Below are positions 28,929 through 37,745 of a stretch of DNA of 64,000 bases, piece after piece; position 1 is the first letter of the stretch, and each line of letters opens with the position of its first letter. The translations under genes were made by a program, and so were the position numbers. Source of the stretch: CBDFMG01 sp965221205 [NCBI: bacterium] (GTDB lineage Bacteria > SM23-31). The notes beneath the pieces are model-generated. The model did not search any database. It was not told the origin of the DNA and saw only the letters and a program-made list of their open reading frames with translations. The DNA is taken from NCBI GenBank assembly GCA_965221205.1, contig OZ244870.1, forward strand, positions 744,001 through 808,000. The letters run 5' to 3'.

Positions 28929-29972
28929 GTGTCCAGAAATACGCATAATGTCCGAATATCGACAAGAATTGTCGGTGCTGGTGGTTGGGGAAAGAACCTT
29001 ATCAGGACATTTTCTTCGCTGCCTCACGCAAATCTAACGTATGTGTGCGGTCTCAGCGAAGAGCGACGTGAGACGGTTCGTCAGAAACTGTCCGAACGTA
29101 TCTGTTACGAATAATTATGAAACTATCTTAAATGACGATTCTGTTCAGACTGTTGTCATAGCGACTCCGGCCGATACTCATTTTCAGTTTATACAACAAT
29201 CGCTCGATACGAACCGTCTCCATGTTTACACCGAAAAACCACTTGCACTGAGCACCAAAGAAGCGGAAGAACTTGTAGCAGCGGCACAAAAATCGGAATC
29301 AATTCTCATGGTGGGCATCTGCTTTTGTACCACCCGGCTGTGAGGTAATTAAAGCAATTAATCGCCAGCGGTGAACTCGGTGAAATTTACTGCATCTATG
29401 CGAACCGTCTGAACCTCGATGCAATCAGGAAAGTCGAAAGTGCCTGGTAGAGTCTTGCCCCGTACGATATATCGATATTGGATTACCTTCTGGGCGCTGC
29501 ACCGGAGTCTGTTTCGGCACAGGGACAGTGCTTTATTCAGGACGGCGTCGCCGATGTCGTTTTTGCGACGCTGAATTATCCGAACAACGCAATTGCCAAT
29601 GTGCATGTGAGTTGGCTCGATCCCCATAAAATGCGGAAAGTGACTATTGTCGGCAGTAAAAAAATGGTTATATTCGATGATATGGAAGCAGTTGAAAAGG
29701 TCAAGATTTACGACAAAAGTGTTGTGCCGCCGGACGTAAGCGATCCGGTCGTTTCGTATGACGATTTCTTTAAGACCCGTTCAGGAGATGTTTATATTCC
29801 GAAGATCGATATGCACGAACCGCTCAAACTTGAATGCGACCATTTTCTCGATTCTGTCATAAACAGCACACAGCCGCTGTCTGACGGCCGGAACGGCCTC
29901 GATGTCGTGAAAGTCCTGAGCGCCGGGAAAGAGTCGATGCAGTCACAGGGCAACCCGGTAATGCTAACATAA
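28929..29972 (+). pseudogene. Gfo/Idh/MocA-family oxidoreductase, multiply broken
   Basis: The Rossmann start VGAGGWGKNLIRTFSSLP (after a GTG start) is in one frame. From about 29041 the match is in a second frame (NYETILNDDSVQTVVIATPADTH, then YTEKPLALS with the family EKP motif). Near 29320 it shifts again (LLYHPAV, LKQLIASGELGEIYCIYANR) and meets a TAG in KVESAW*SLAPYDISILDYLLG at about 29450. The C-terminal dehydrogenase part (29478-29972) is continuous. At least two frameshifts and a stop are therefore visible. Such enzymes act on sugars, often in surface-polysaccharide pathways; no such genes are nearby. Confidence 0.8.
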
Positions 29973-30318
29973 ATATTATTTGAGATACTATAGTTACACC
30001 ACAGATTGTAACGCTGACCTCACATGAGGCTGCGCTCGCAATGACGTTTTTATGTTTTTAGTCTTTGCAAGGAGCATCGAATCTTTAGTGCGATGTCGCA
30101 AACTCGGATATGAGTATTCTGTATTAGTTAACTCAGAATTAGTTAGAATCATAATACTTGTCTTGTCGAGTAATACTCTGGAAAACGGCGTGAGCCGCGA
30201 CATCTCAAACGTCACTATTTCAAATCCATCGTACTTTTGAAGCATTTTCACATTGTAACACTGATAATTTTAAAAGACTCCTAACCTTTCGGCATTATCG
30301 GTCAGATACACTTAATGT
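29973..30318. other. Intergenic region with REP-like palindromic sequence
   Basis: Contains on the minus strand CGTCATTGCGAGCGCAGCCTC (30035-30055), the type of sequence found in dispersed intergenic repeats of many genomes. A hairpin follows at 30064-30102 (TTTGC/GCAAA outside, CATCG/CGATG inside). No gene seen. Confidence 0.4.
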
Positions 30319-33018
30319 ATGGCACAAAGTTTCTACATTATTGACGGGACAGCGCTGGCTTACCGTTCATTTTTTGCGTTTATCAGGAATCCCCTTATCT
30401 CAGCGAAGGGCGAAAATACATCCGCTGCATTCGGATTTGCATCCTCGCTCATGCGGCTGATTAAGGAAAAGCAGCCTGATTATCTTGTTGTGACATTTGA
30501 CAGCAAGGAGCCGACCTTCCGACACGAGATGTACGATGCGTACAAAGCAACACGTGAAAAAATGCCCGACCACCTGATCGATTCGCTGCCGCGTATCGAC
30601 CAAGTGATCGAGGCACTCAAAATAGCCTCATGCAGCGCACCCGGCTATGAAGCTGATGACATTATGGGAACATTTGCCCAAAAAGGGTATGAAGCCGGAC
30701 TTAACGTGTATCTCGTTACCGGTGATAAAGATCTTATGCAGCTCGTGAACGACAAAATTTCTTGGTTTAATCTCAAAAAAACGGGGCAGGAGAATGAAAT
30801 CCTCAATCCGGACGGCGTCAAAAATAAATTTGGTGTCTTGCCCGGACAGGTTATCGATGTCCTCGGATTGATGGGTGATACATCCGACAATGTGCCCGGA
30901 GTGCCCGGTGTCGGCCCGAAAACGGCAGTGAAACTTATTGAAGAATTCAGTTCGATGGAAAGTGTCTATGAAAATATTGACTCGATCCCCAAAGCAGGAC
31001 TGAAAGAAAAACTCCGCAAGCATAAAGATCTGGCAATTCTTTCTAAAGAGCTGGTAACGATCGATCGGAATATTCCCGTTGGCTTTGATCTCGAATCATT
31101 CGCCCTCCGGGAACCCGATGTTGGGAAAGCTGTACCCCTTTTCCGGGAGCTTGAGTTCACATCTCTTGTTGAGCAATTAGCCCCGGCTGTCAAAGCTCCA
31201 CCAAAAGCACGGAACTACATATCTGTGACAACATCAGCAGAGTTTGACAATCTGGTCGAAAATCTTTCTAAGAACAATTTTGTATTCGATCTTGAGACAA
31301 CGGGGCTCGATGCGGTAACCGCCGAGGTTGTGGGATTTTCTTTTTCGTGGGCAGAAACGGAGGTGTATTATCTTCCGGTAGCCGCTCCCGAAATCGACCT
31401 GCCGTTTACACGCGAAAAGGTCATCCGGAAACTTACCCCGATTTTTGAAGACGAGTCGGTGAAAAAGTGCGGTCACAATGCCAAATACGACATCATGGTA
31501 CTTGTCAAGTACGGTATTCAGGTTAATGGTCTCTCATTCGACACAATGATTGCCGGATTTCTGCTTGATCAGAACAAACGTCAGTATAGTCTCGATGCAA
31601 TGAGTCAGGAATTCCTGGGTGTTACCAAAATTCCGACATCCGAATTGATCGGTAAAGGAAAAGACCAGATCAGTATGCTGGAAGTGCCCCTTGAGCAGAT
31701 CGCGGATTATGCCTGTGAAGATGCCCACTGTACATTTCAGCTCTGGAAGCATCTCGAACTGGTTATACAGGAAAAAGGACTGGTAAAGCTTTTTGATGAG
31801 ATAGAAATACCCCTTATCCCGGTACTTGTTGCTATGGAGCTTGAAGGAATAACCATTGATGTTCCGTTCCTTTCCGAACTCTCAGCCAGCATGCATGAAA
31901 TGATGGAGCAGCTCACCAAAGAAATATATGACGATGCGGGAGAAGAGTTTAACATCGGTTCGCCGCGGCAGCTTGGAAAAATACTATTTGAAAAACTTGA
32001 AATCCAGAAAGAGCTTGGTATCAAACGGGTTAAAAAAACGAAAATCGGTTACTCGACTGATGTGTCGGTTCTCGAACAATATCAGGGGCATTCGCTTGTC
32101 CGGCGTATTCTCGATTACCGGCAGCATGCGAAGCTCCTCTCGACCTATATTGATGCACTTCCGAAGCTGATAAACAAAAAGACAGGCAGAATCCACACAT
32201 CGTTCAACCAGACGGTTGCCGCAACAGGGCGGCTCTCCTCGATGAGTCCGAATCTCCAGAATATCCCCATCAGAACTGCAATGGGTCGGGAGATCCGGAA
32301 AGCGTTCATTCCGAAAGATACATCGTGGCAAATGCTTTCGGCAGACTATTCACAGATCGAACTCCGCCTTATGGCGCACCTTTCGGGTGATGAGAATATG
32401 CAGCAGGCGTTCGTGAATGGAGAGGATATCCACACGAGAACGGCGTCTCTTGTATTCGGTGTCAGCGACACAGAGATTGAACCAGAAATACGCTACCGGG
32501 CAAAAGCGATAAATTTCGGTATACTCTACGGTATGAGTTCCTATCGGCTCGCGCGGGAGTTGAGTATTTCTTTCGATGAGGCAAAGGAGTTTATCACATC
32601 GTATTTTTCCTATTTTCCTGAGGTGTACTCGTTCATTCAGAACACCATTGCCCGCGCCTTTACCGACGGGTATGTTGCGACGATGTTCGGACGGAAGCGG
32701 TATCTCCCGGAACTGCACAGCGACAATCAGCGAATCCAGCAGAGCGCACAGAACATTGCGATCAACACTCCGTTGCAGGGAACAGCAGCAGAAATTATTA
32801 AAAGAGCAATGATTAGTGTCGACGAATCGCTGAAAAAGAAAAAACTGCAGGCACGCATGCTGCTCCAGATTCATGATGAGCTGGTTTTCGAGGCGCCACA
32901 AGAAGAACTGCCGGAACTTGAAGAACTGGTCAGGACCTGCATGGAAAAAACGGTCGAGCTGTCCGTTCCGCTCGACGTGGATATCCACACCGGCGCCAAT
33001 TGGTACGAAGCGCACTGA
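30319..33018 (+). CDS. polA: DNA polymerase I
   Basis: 899 residues with all three domains. The 5' nuclease (about 1-290) has DGTALAYRSFFAF and GDTSDNVPGVPGVGPKTA. The 3'-5' proofreading domain (about 300-480) is apparently active, with the DxE pair in FDLETTGLDA, the Asp in CGHNAKYDIM and the Tyr/Asp in DYACEDAHCT. The polymerase (about 520-899) has motif A LSADYSQIELRLMAHLSGDE, motif B RYRAKAINFGILYGMS and motif C LLQIHDELVFE. It acts in Okazaki-fragment maturation and repair. It is complete, with no lesion, and starts 346 bp after a gene relic. Confidence 0.97.
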   Translation: MAQSFYIIDGTALAYRSFFAFIRNPLISAKGENTSAAFGFASSLMRLIKEKQPDYLVVTFDSKEPTFRHEMYDAYKATREKMPDHLIDSLPRIDQVIEALKIASCSAPGYEADDIMGTFAQKGYEAGLNVYLVTGDKDLMQLVNDKISWFNLKKTGQENEILNPDGVKNKFGVLPGQVIDVLGLMGDTSDNVPGVPGVGPKTAVKLIEEFSSMESVYENIDSIPKAGLKEKLRKHKDLAILSKELVTIDRNIPVGFDLESFALREPDVGKAVPLFRELEFTSLVEQLAPAVKAPPKARNYISVTTSAEFDNLVENLSKNNFVFDLETTGLDAVTAEVVGFSFSWAETEVYYLPVAAPEIDLPFTREKVIRKLTPIFEDESVKKCGHNAKYDIMVLVKYGIQVNGLSFDTMIAGFLLDQNKRQYSLDAMSQEFLGVTKIPTSELIGKGKDQISMLEVPLEQIADYACEDAHCTFQLWKHLELVIQEKGLVKLFDEIEIPLIPVLVAMELEGITIDVPFLSELSASMHEMMEQLTKEIYDDAGEEFNIGSPRQLGKILFEKLEIQKELGIKRVKKTKIGYSTDVSVLEQYQGHSLVRRILDYRQHAKLLSTYIDALPKLINKKTGRIHTSFNQTVAATGRLSSMSPNLQNIPIRTAMGREIRKAFIPKDTSWQMLSADYSQIELRLMAHLSGDENMQQAFVNGEDIHTRTASLVFGVSDTEIEPEIRYRAKAINFGILYGMSSYRLARELSISFDEAKEFITSYFSYFPEVYSFIQNTIARAFTDGYVATMFGRKRYLPELHSDNQRIQQSAQNIAINTPLQGTAAEIIKRAMISVDESLKKKKLQARMLLQIHDELVFEAPQEELPELEELVRTCMEKTVELSVPLDVDIHTGANWYEAH

Positions 33019-33092
33019 GTACGTCAATGATGAATGGTAGTTCTAATAATTAAGGAGAGAAAAAATAGAACAACACGAGACCTGAAATTTGC

Positions 33093-33275
33093 TTGACAAT
33101 GAGCGGTGGGGAAAAACGGGAAGGTACTGCCCGCATTGCGGAAGCCTTAGAACGGTATGTAAATGGGTTCTCGAGAAGACATAACGTCAGAGAGATGGAT
33201 ACTATAGACCAAATTGCGTTCTTGGCGAAAGGGCTTGTGGGTGAGAAGCTTTCGTATAAAGAGTTCACTTCTTGA
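33093..33275 (+). pseudogene. Possible C-terminal fragment of an IS1595-type transposase
   Basis: 60 codons with RYVNGFSRRHNVREMDTIDQ and MVG-like GLVGEKLSYKEFTS. This resembles the C-terminal tail of ISXO2/IS1595 transposases (R-Y-x-x-F-x-x-RHN-x-R-x-x-DT ... VGKRLxYxxL). No DDE part precedes it, so it would be a fragment. A small standalone gene is the alternative. Confidence 0.4.
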
Positions 33276-33513
33276 TATTATTCCTGCCGTGTCTGTAATC
33301 TTCTAAACATCTAAAAATTTCTAGAGGGTAATCAATGTGCAGTTCCCTTGTCAGGTGAACATAAGGAGACGTTTATGGCAAGCCTAGTCAAGAAAAATCA
33401 GAAAGTAATGGAGTTTTGGGAAGTTGCATCCACGCACCAAAAGTTGTGGGTTGCTTTCAAGAATAAGTTTTTGGTAATTATATACTTAACTAAGTAAGCC
33501 ACAAGATGTATAT

Positions 33514-33684
33514 TTATTGTATGGATAAATCATCTTTACTTTCATCGTCTTTTGACCTCTCAGCAACCACCTTGTCGACTTCTTTCATAATATGCTTTCC
33601 GAAAATACACTCCATAAAGTCATGGTCGTCTCGTTCCAGCGCATCCTCTGGCAACTTCCTTTTCCTGGGAGAATTTTGAGTCAT
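33514..33684 (-). CDS. Small charged hypothetical protein beside the IS1595 transposase
   Basis: 56 codons from an ATG that overlaps the transposase ATG head to head. It is highly charged (SPRKRKLPEDALERDDHDFM, then KEVDKVVAERSKDDESKDD), not recognised. It may be a passenger gene of the element or a chance frame. Confidence 0.3.
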   Translation of the reverse strand: MTQNSPRKRKLPEDALERDDHDFMECIFGKHIMKEVDKVVAERSKDDESKDDLSIQ

Positions 33685-34571
33685 GATGAACCTCGTATCC
33701 CTGATTGATAAATTCAACTGCGATGACAAATGCCGTGAGGCACTAGAGCAACTTCGCTGGCCCGCTGGCGTTTATTGTACCCGTTGCGGCGATATGGAAG
33801 TCCTCGAACTTCCAAAGCATAACAGATGGGAATGCAAATCATGCGGCTGCCAGTTCAGCGTTACGGCTGGAACGATCATGCACGACTCCCACCTCTCTCT
33901 CCGCAAGTGGTTTCTCGCTATATACTTCATGTGTGAATCGAAAAAGGGAATCTCCGCGAATCAGATGAAGCGAACTCTCGGAGTTTCCTGCAAAACGGCT
34001 TGGTATCTTTGCCACAGGATCCGGCAAGCGATGGGAAACGAACCTTTTGAAGGCCCTGCGCTTTTCGGAATCGTGGAAGTCGATGAAACGCTCGTGGGCG
34101 GTAAAGTGAAGGGAAAGGACCACGCATACAAGGGCAACAAAGGATGGGTAGTCGGAGCCATCCAGCGCGAAGGTAAGGTTCGCATCGAGCGTATCCCGAA
34201 CATCAAACGCGGCACTCTCCATGACTTCATCAAGCGTACCGTGAAAAACGAAGCCGAGGCTATATACACGGATGAATTGAGGTCTTATATCGGCATAGCC
34301 GACCATGATACGCGCCATGAGACTGTGAGACATTCCGAGGAAGAATGGGTTGTGGGAGATGTTCACACAAACAGCATAGAAGGCATATGGAGCCTGTTCA
34401 AGCGGTCTCTCTATGGACGTATTCCACAAGATGAGCATCAAGCACATGGATCGCTACATCGAGGAACTCGAATGGCGATTCAACAACCGCAACAATCCCC
34501 ACATTTTCCGCGATACGCTGGCTCGGATCATGGACACTAAGCATCTTACTTATCGGGAGTTGGTGGCGTAA
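33683..34571 (+). pseudogene. IS1595-family (ISXO2-like) transposase, frameshifted near its end
   Basis: N-terminal zinc ribbon (CTRCGDMEVL ... CKSCGCQF) and HTH region (GISANQMKRTLGVSCKTAWY), then the ISXO2-like DDE domain with the first Asp in VEVDETLVGGK, the second in AIYTDELRSY, and the last acidic in HTNSIEGIWSLFKRSLYG. After SLYG the match changes frame near 34410 (VFHKMSIKHMDRYIEELEWR, RFNNRNNPHIFRDTL, to ELVA and stop at 34569-34571). One extra base is enough to explain this. Terminal inverted repeats were not identified. The transposase is probably inactive. Confidence 0.85.
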
Positions 34572-35523
34572 AAAGTTCATCTTGTTCAGATGGAGGGATA
34601 ACACTCTTAATTTCAACAACATAATAGCTTGCATTGCCCGTTGGATGATTATTATCATCAAGCTCAATTTCATGCCGCAACATGACATCAAGGTAACTTC
34701 CTGGCGGAAGTGGTATCTTTCCATTATGAAATTTTTCGAGCCACGAGACATCCTCTATTTTTGCCTCTATTTGCCTATCTAAAATGAATGACCACCTTGA
34801 ATCCCCCAAGAGGTCAGGTTTTTGACTTTCAATTTTGTCGCATATGTGGTTTTGTTGACACGAGGCTGTAATGCAAGGGAATCCATGTTTATATTGTATA
34901 TTTTTTTCCCTTCCTCGGAAGAAATTTCCTCGGTGATTTCTTCATCTTGCTCGAATTGCAACTTGTCGTACCCTTCATTAGTTAGAGGCCTTACAACGTC
35001 TTTTACATTCTTCAAAACGTTTTTGTCGTTCATTATGATGTATGTATTGCTATTAATGGTTATATTTGAATTGTCGCCAGAATTAGAAATTGTGACACTA
35101 TTGCCATCTTCTTTAATATCTAGCTCATTTAACGAAACATTCTGCTTTGCCATCCATTTATAGAATTGAAAAAACCCACTGCCAGACACGCCGATAATAC
35201 CCATCCACTCTGCAATTTCTTTAGCTGTAGCAATCTTTTCGCTAAATAGAAACAAACTTACGTGCTGGAAAAGTGTTTGCGTGATCTCTATGCTGAATTG
35301 AAAAACATTTTTGCTCTGTATCAACATTAACTAACACCTTGACCGCTGATCGGTCACCATTGAATTTTTTATTATAAATTTTTACAATCTCAGACAAACC
35401 TATAAGAGCGAGTGCAAGATCGGCAACATCCATAGAATGTTCGGCTAAAGCAGGGCCATCATAGCGGACAATCGAAGATATCTTTGACATTGGGGTTAAT
35501 ACCTCTTTATATTTACTTTCCAT
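34546..35523 (-). pseudogene. Unknown-function accessory gene with two frameshifts
   Basis: Three open pieces form one protein of roughly 320 residues. Piece 1: YDGPALAEHSMDVADLALAL ... NGDRSAVKVLVNV. After a shift in a T5 run near 35303, piece 2: IEITQTLFQHVS ... SGFFQFYKWMAKQNV. After a shift in a G5 run near 34802, piece 3: GDSRWSFILDRQIEAKIEDVSW to FTPPTPDK. Piece 1 belongs to a family I have seen in mobile and phage-associated loci (opening 'GPAL..H.MDV.DLA.AL..L'), function unknown. Its 3' end overlaps the transposase tail by 26 bp on the opposite strand. Confidence 0.6.
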
Positions 35524-35573
35524 GCCAAAACACTACATGTTGAGATACTCTTAGTCAAGTATGTAATTACCAA

Positions 35574-35790
35574 TAAATTAGTACAATTTCATACGGTTTA
35601 ATCCAAGCTTTTTCAGCCTTTATTTGCACCATCATCAGACAGGCTATAACATATGCATGGGGGTACTTTTCAATATCATTTAATACATTATCTGCTTCAT
35701 GATCTCCAGAGAATTTCTCCCATTTATTATGTTTGTTTAAAAATCTTTTTCCTCTCTTACATAAGATATCAACAATTTTTTTGATTTATT
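35574..35790 (-). pseudogene. Possible relic of an endonuclease III-like (HhH) protein
   Basis: Minus-strand translation shows ADNVLNDIEKYPHAYVIACL followed by MMVQIKAEKAWIKPYEI, similar to the 'PHAFVLACLMDRQIKAEKAWLIPY' pattern of HhH/endonuclease III-like accessory proteins. The frame is broken upstream. It is low-complexity AT-rich sequence, so the assignment is tentative. Confidence 0.3.
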
Positions 35791-35911
35791 CATGAATTTG
35801 TAATTATCTGTTTTTGATACTGAAATAGCACGGATAATTTTGACTAACCACAATGCTAATCCAGCAGAAATTAATACAGCAACTTATTCTTATCCAATCG
35901 TTCATTGTATT

Positions 35912-36693
35912 TTAATTTAATTTTATTCCAGCATTATTTGCCTTTACAATAAGATGATTTACAAAGGCTGAACATGAGACCAACATAAATTTTGCATCTG
36001 CACAATCTGCATTAGAAAAATCAATTGTGGCATGCCGTATTCCCTCTGCATCACTTGCGTATCCATTCCCAATGATGCTTTCTCATCTCCGGTTATAATT
36101 CTGCACATTGCCTCTACAGCGGAAATAGATTCTTTTATTGAATTAGGATAATCCGGATTTTCTCTCTTTGAAAAAATCGACAATGCTCTTTCAATATGAT
36201 ATTTTGCACCAGGAATAGCTGCACGATGCTTTAAAGATTTTTCAACTTCGCTGATTTCCGCTTTGTCAACTATTCGTACAAATTTAGTATCTACGAATCT
36301 AAAAGCGGATTTTTCCCCTTCAAAAGCATGGTTTCATTCACTTATAAATACGTTTGTTTCATTTTCGGGATCTTCGGGATTATTATTTTGATTTTCACAT
36401 TTGACTGTAAATTCCAACAAATCATATATTCCATACCATTTAAGTTCTAAAAAAATACCTCTGTATCTATCTGAATAGCTGGTTCCAGGCATTTCATTTA
36501 TTGGCTGTTTTAAAAAATCTTTCCAAATACTGTTTAATATGGATGCGTATGATTTGTTTTGCGTAGTTCGTTCAAAATAACTCGCAAAAATTATATTCCA
36601 AATTCGATTTTTCAGATCTCGATCAATATCATCAATCTGTAAAGATTTTTCAGGTATAATTCCTGAACGTTCAGAAAATAATTTCTCCGCCAA
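35912..36693 (-). pseudogene. AbiJ-like abortive-infection gene, broken
   Basis: The N-terminal part (MAEKLFSERSGIIPEKSLQI, DIDRDLKNRIWNIIFA) matches the AbiJ N-terminal-domain-4 type. The frame meets an in-frame TGA at 36334-36336 and then continues in the same frame with NHAFEGEKSAFRFVD, KFVRIVDKAEISEVEKSL and PNSIKESISAVEAMCRIITG, the C-terminal abortive-infection signature. Near 36060 a deletion/frameshift joins this to DAEGIRHATIDFSNADCADA and KFMLVSCSAFVNHLI, ending at 35912. The family protects populations from phage by arresting infected cells. This copy should be inactive. Confidence 0.65.
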
Positions 36694-37023
36694 CGGATTT
36701 TACTCCTGTAATTAGGTAGATGATATAGTAACCGAAATATTTTGATTTAAGTGTTTCTGTGATATCCTTTGATACTTTATATGTTACAGCAAATTTAACA
36801 AAAAAGTACCGATTACCTAAGGAAATACGACGATATTTCCAAAAATATTGCTGAATAAGGTTAACCAAGTATACAATCATAAAGCATTTTTGTTTTCCGT
36901 GAGAAGACAGCCTGGTTACTGATATAAAGCGCACAAAATAATTTGGAAAACAGAAAAATATGTAGTATCTTTTGGAGTTATATAAAAAAGAGCTTGAACT
37001 GAAAAAAAGAAACGTGAAAAAAG
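36694..37023. other. Intergenic region upstream of rpmH
   Basis: AT-rich. The rpmH promoter should lie here, but no clean consensus was found. I looked for DnaA boxes (TTATCCACA) and saw none. An antisense open frame over part of it looks spurious. Confidence 0.4.
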
Positions 37024-37167
37024 ATGAAACGGACATTTCAACCAAGCAATAGAAAGCGGCGGAACAAACACGGTTTTCGATCACGAATGCAAACTAAAGG
37101 TGGCCAAAACATCATCCGTGACCGCAGAAAAAAAGGCAGAACCCGCTTAACTGTCAGTGACGAGTAG
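37024..37167 (+). CDS. rpmH: 50S ribosomal protein L34
   Basis: 47 residues, highly basic: [20 protein letters not shown], then [20 protein letters not shown] and RLTVSDE. This is the complete L34 signature with a slightly extended C terminus. L34 is a component of the large ribosomal subunit. It overlaps the start of rnpA by 11 bp, the classic rpmH-rnpA arrangement. Confidence 0.96.
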   Translation: MKRTFQPSNRKRRNKHGFRSRMQTKGGQNIIRDRRKKGRTRLTVSDE

Positions 37168-37519
37168 TCCACAAAAAACCAATACTCTCGCAAAACACGA
37201 ACGCCTGAAAAGCTCTTCGGAAATTTCGACAGTCCTGAGGAACGGTATTCGTCTCAAAGGAAGAGCTGTGTCACTCTACTATACAGAATCCGAGGATATG
37301 GCATTCGCTGTGCTCGTGTCGAAGCATATAGGATCAGCCGTTGAGAGGAATAGAGCGAAACGGTGGGTACGCGAGATTTTCCGAACACACAAATATCTGC
37401 TGCCGTTTTCATGTTCATTACTTATGAAATTAGAGAAGCATATCGTACAGATCGATTATTCCATATTGAAGGCCGACATTATTTACCTGCTCGGAAAAAT
37501 CGGGCCGGGGAAAAAATGA
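37157..37519 (+). CDS. rnpA: Ribonuclease P protein component
   Basis: 120 residues from a GTG inside the rpmH end. It is the protein subunit of RNase P, which matures tRNA 5' ends with the M1 RNA. The RNR motif is seen in [20 protein letters not shown]; the N-terminal [20 protein letters not shown] matches the family. It is followed by yidD with a 4-nt overlap (ATGA). Confidence 0.92.
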   Translation: MTSSPQKTNTLAKHERLKSSSEISTVLRNGIRLKGRAVSLYYTESEDMAFAVLVSKHIGSAVERNRAKRWVREIFRTHKYLLPFSCSLLMKLEKHIVQIDYSILKADIIYLLGKIGPGKK

Positions 37520-37725
37520 AATCATTATTGTGCGTATCTATACAAGCCTATCAAATGCTCATATCGCCGCTGTTACCGGCCGTTTGCCGGTTTCAACCAT
37601 CGTGTTCTGAGTATGCTGTTCTGGCAATTCAGAAATACGGACCCATAAAAGGCGTTTATAAGGTGGTTCGACGATTGCTGTGTTGTCATCCGTTTTCGCG
37701 AAAGCATGGATGGGATCCTGTTTAA
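37516..37725 (+). CDS. yidD: Membrane protein insertion efficiency factor YidD
   Basis: 69 residues from the ATG at 37516, which overlaps the rnpA stop (ATGA). A longer frame upstream is the rnpA region in another frame. Family motifs: IQAYQMLISPLLPAVCRFQP, PSCSEYAVLAIQKYGPIKG and the C-terminal HPFSRKHGWDPV. YidD is a small membrane-associated helper of YidC/Sec insertion, and lies just upstream of yidC as usual. Confidence 0.92.
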   Translation: MKSLLCVSIQAYQMLISPLLPAVCRFQPSCSEYAVLAIQKYGPIKGVYKVVRRLLCCHPFSRKHGWDPV

Positions 37726-37745
37726 TCCGGTATTAGAAATCTACC

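Noticed and set aside
30052-30240. 62-codon plus-strand frame before polA
   Set aside because: No ribosome site or recognisable motif, and it overlaps a REP-like repeat; likely chance.
36694-37023. Replication origin upstream of rpmH
   Set aside because: No DnaA boxes (TTATCCACA or close) and no dnaA gene; only the gene order and parS sites suggest origin proximity.
36671-37084. 137-codon minus-strand frame over rpmH and its upstream region
   Set aside because: It is antisense to a clear L34 gene, rich in Ser/Phe runs from AT-rich sequence, and has no ribosome site.
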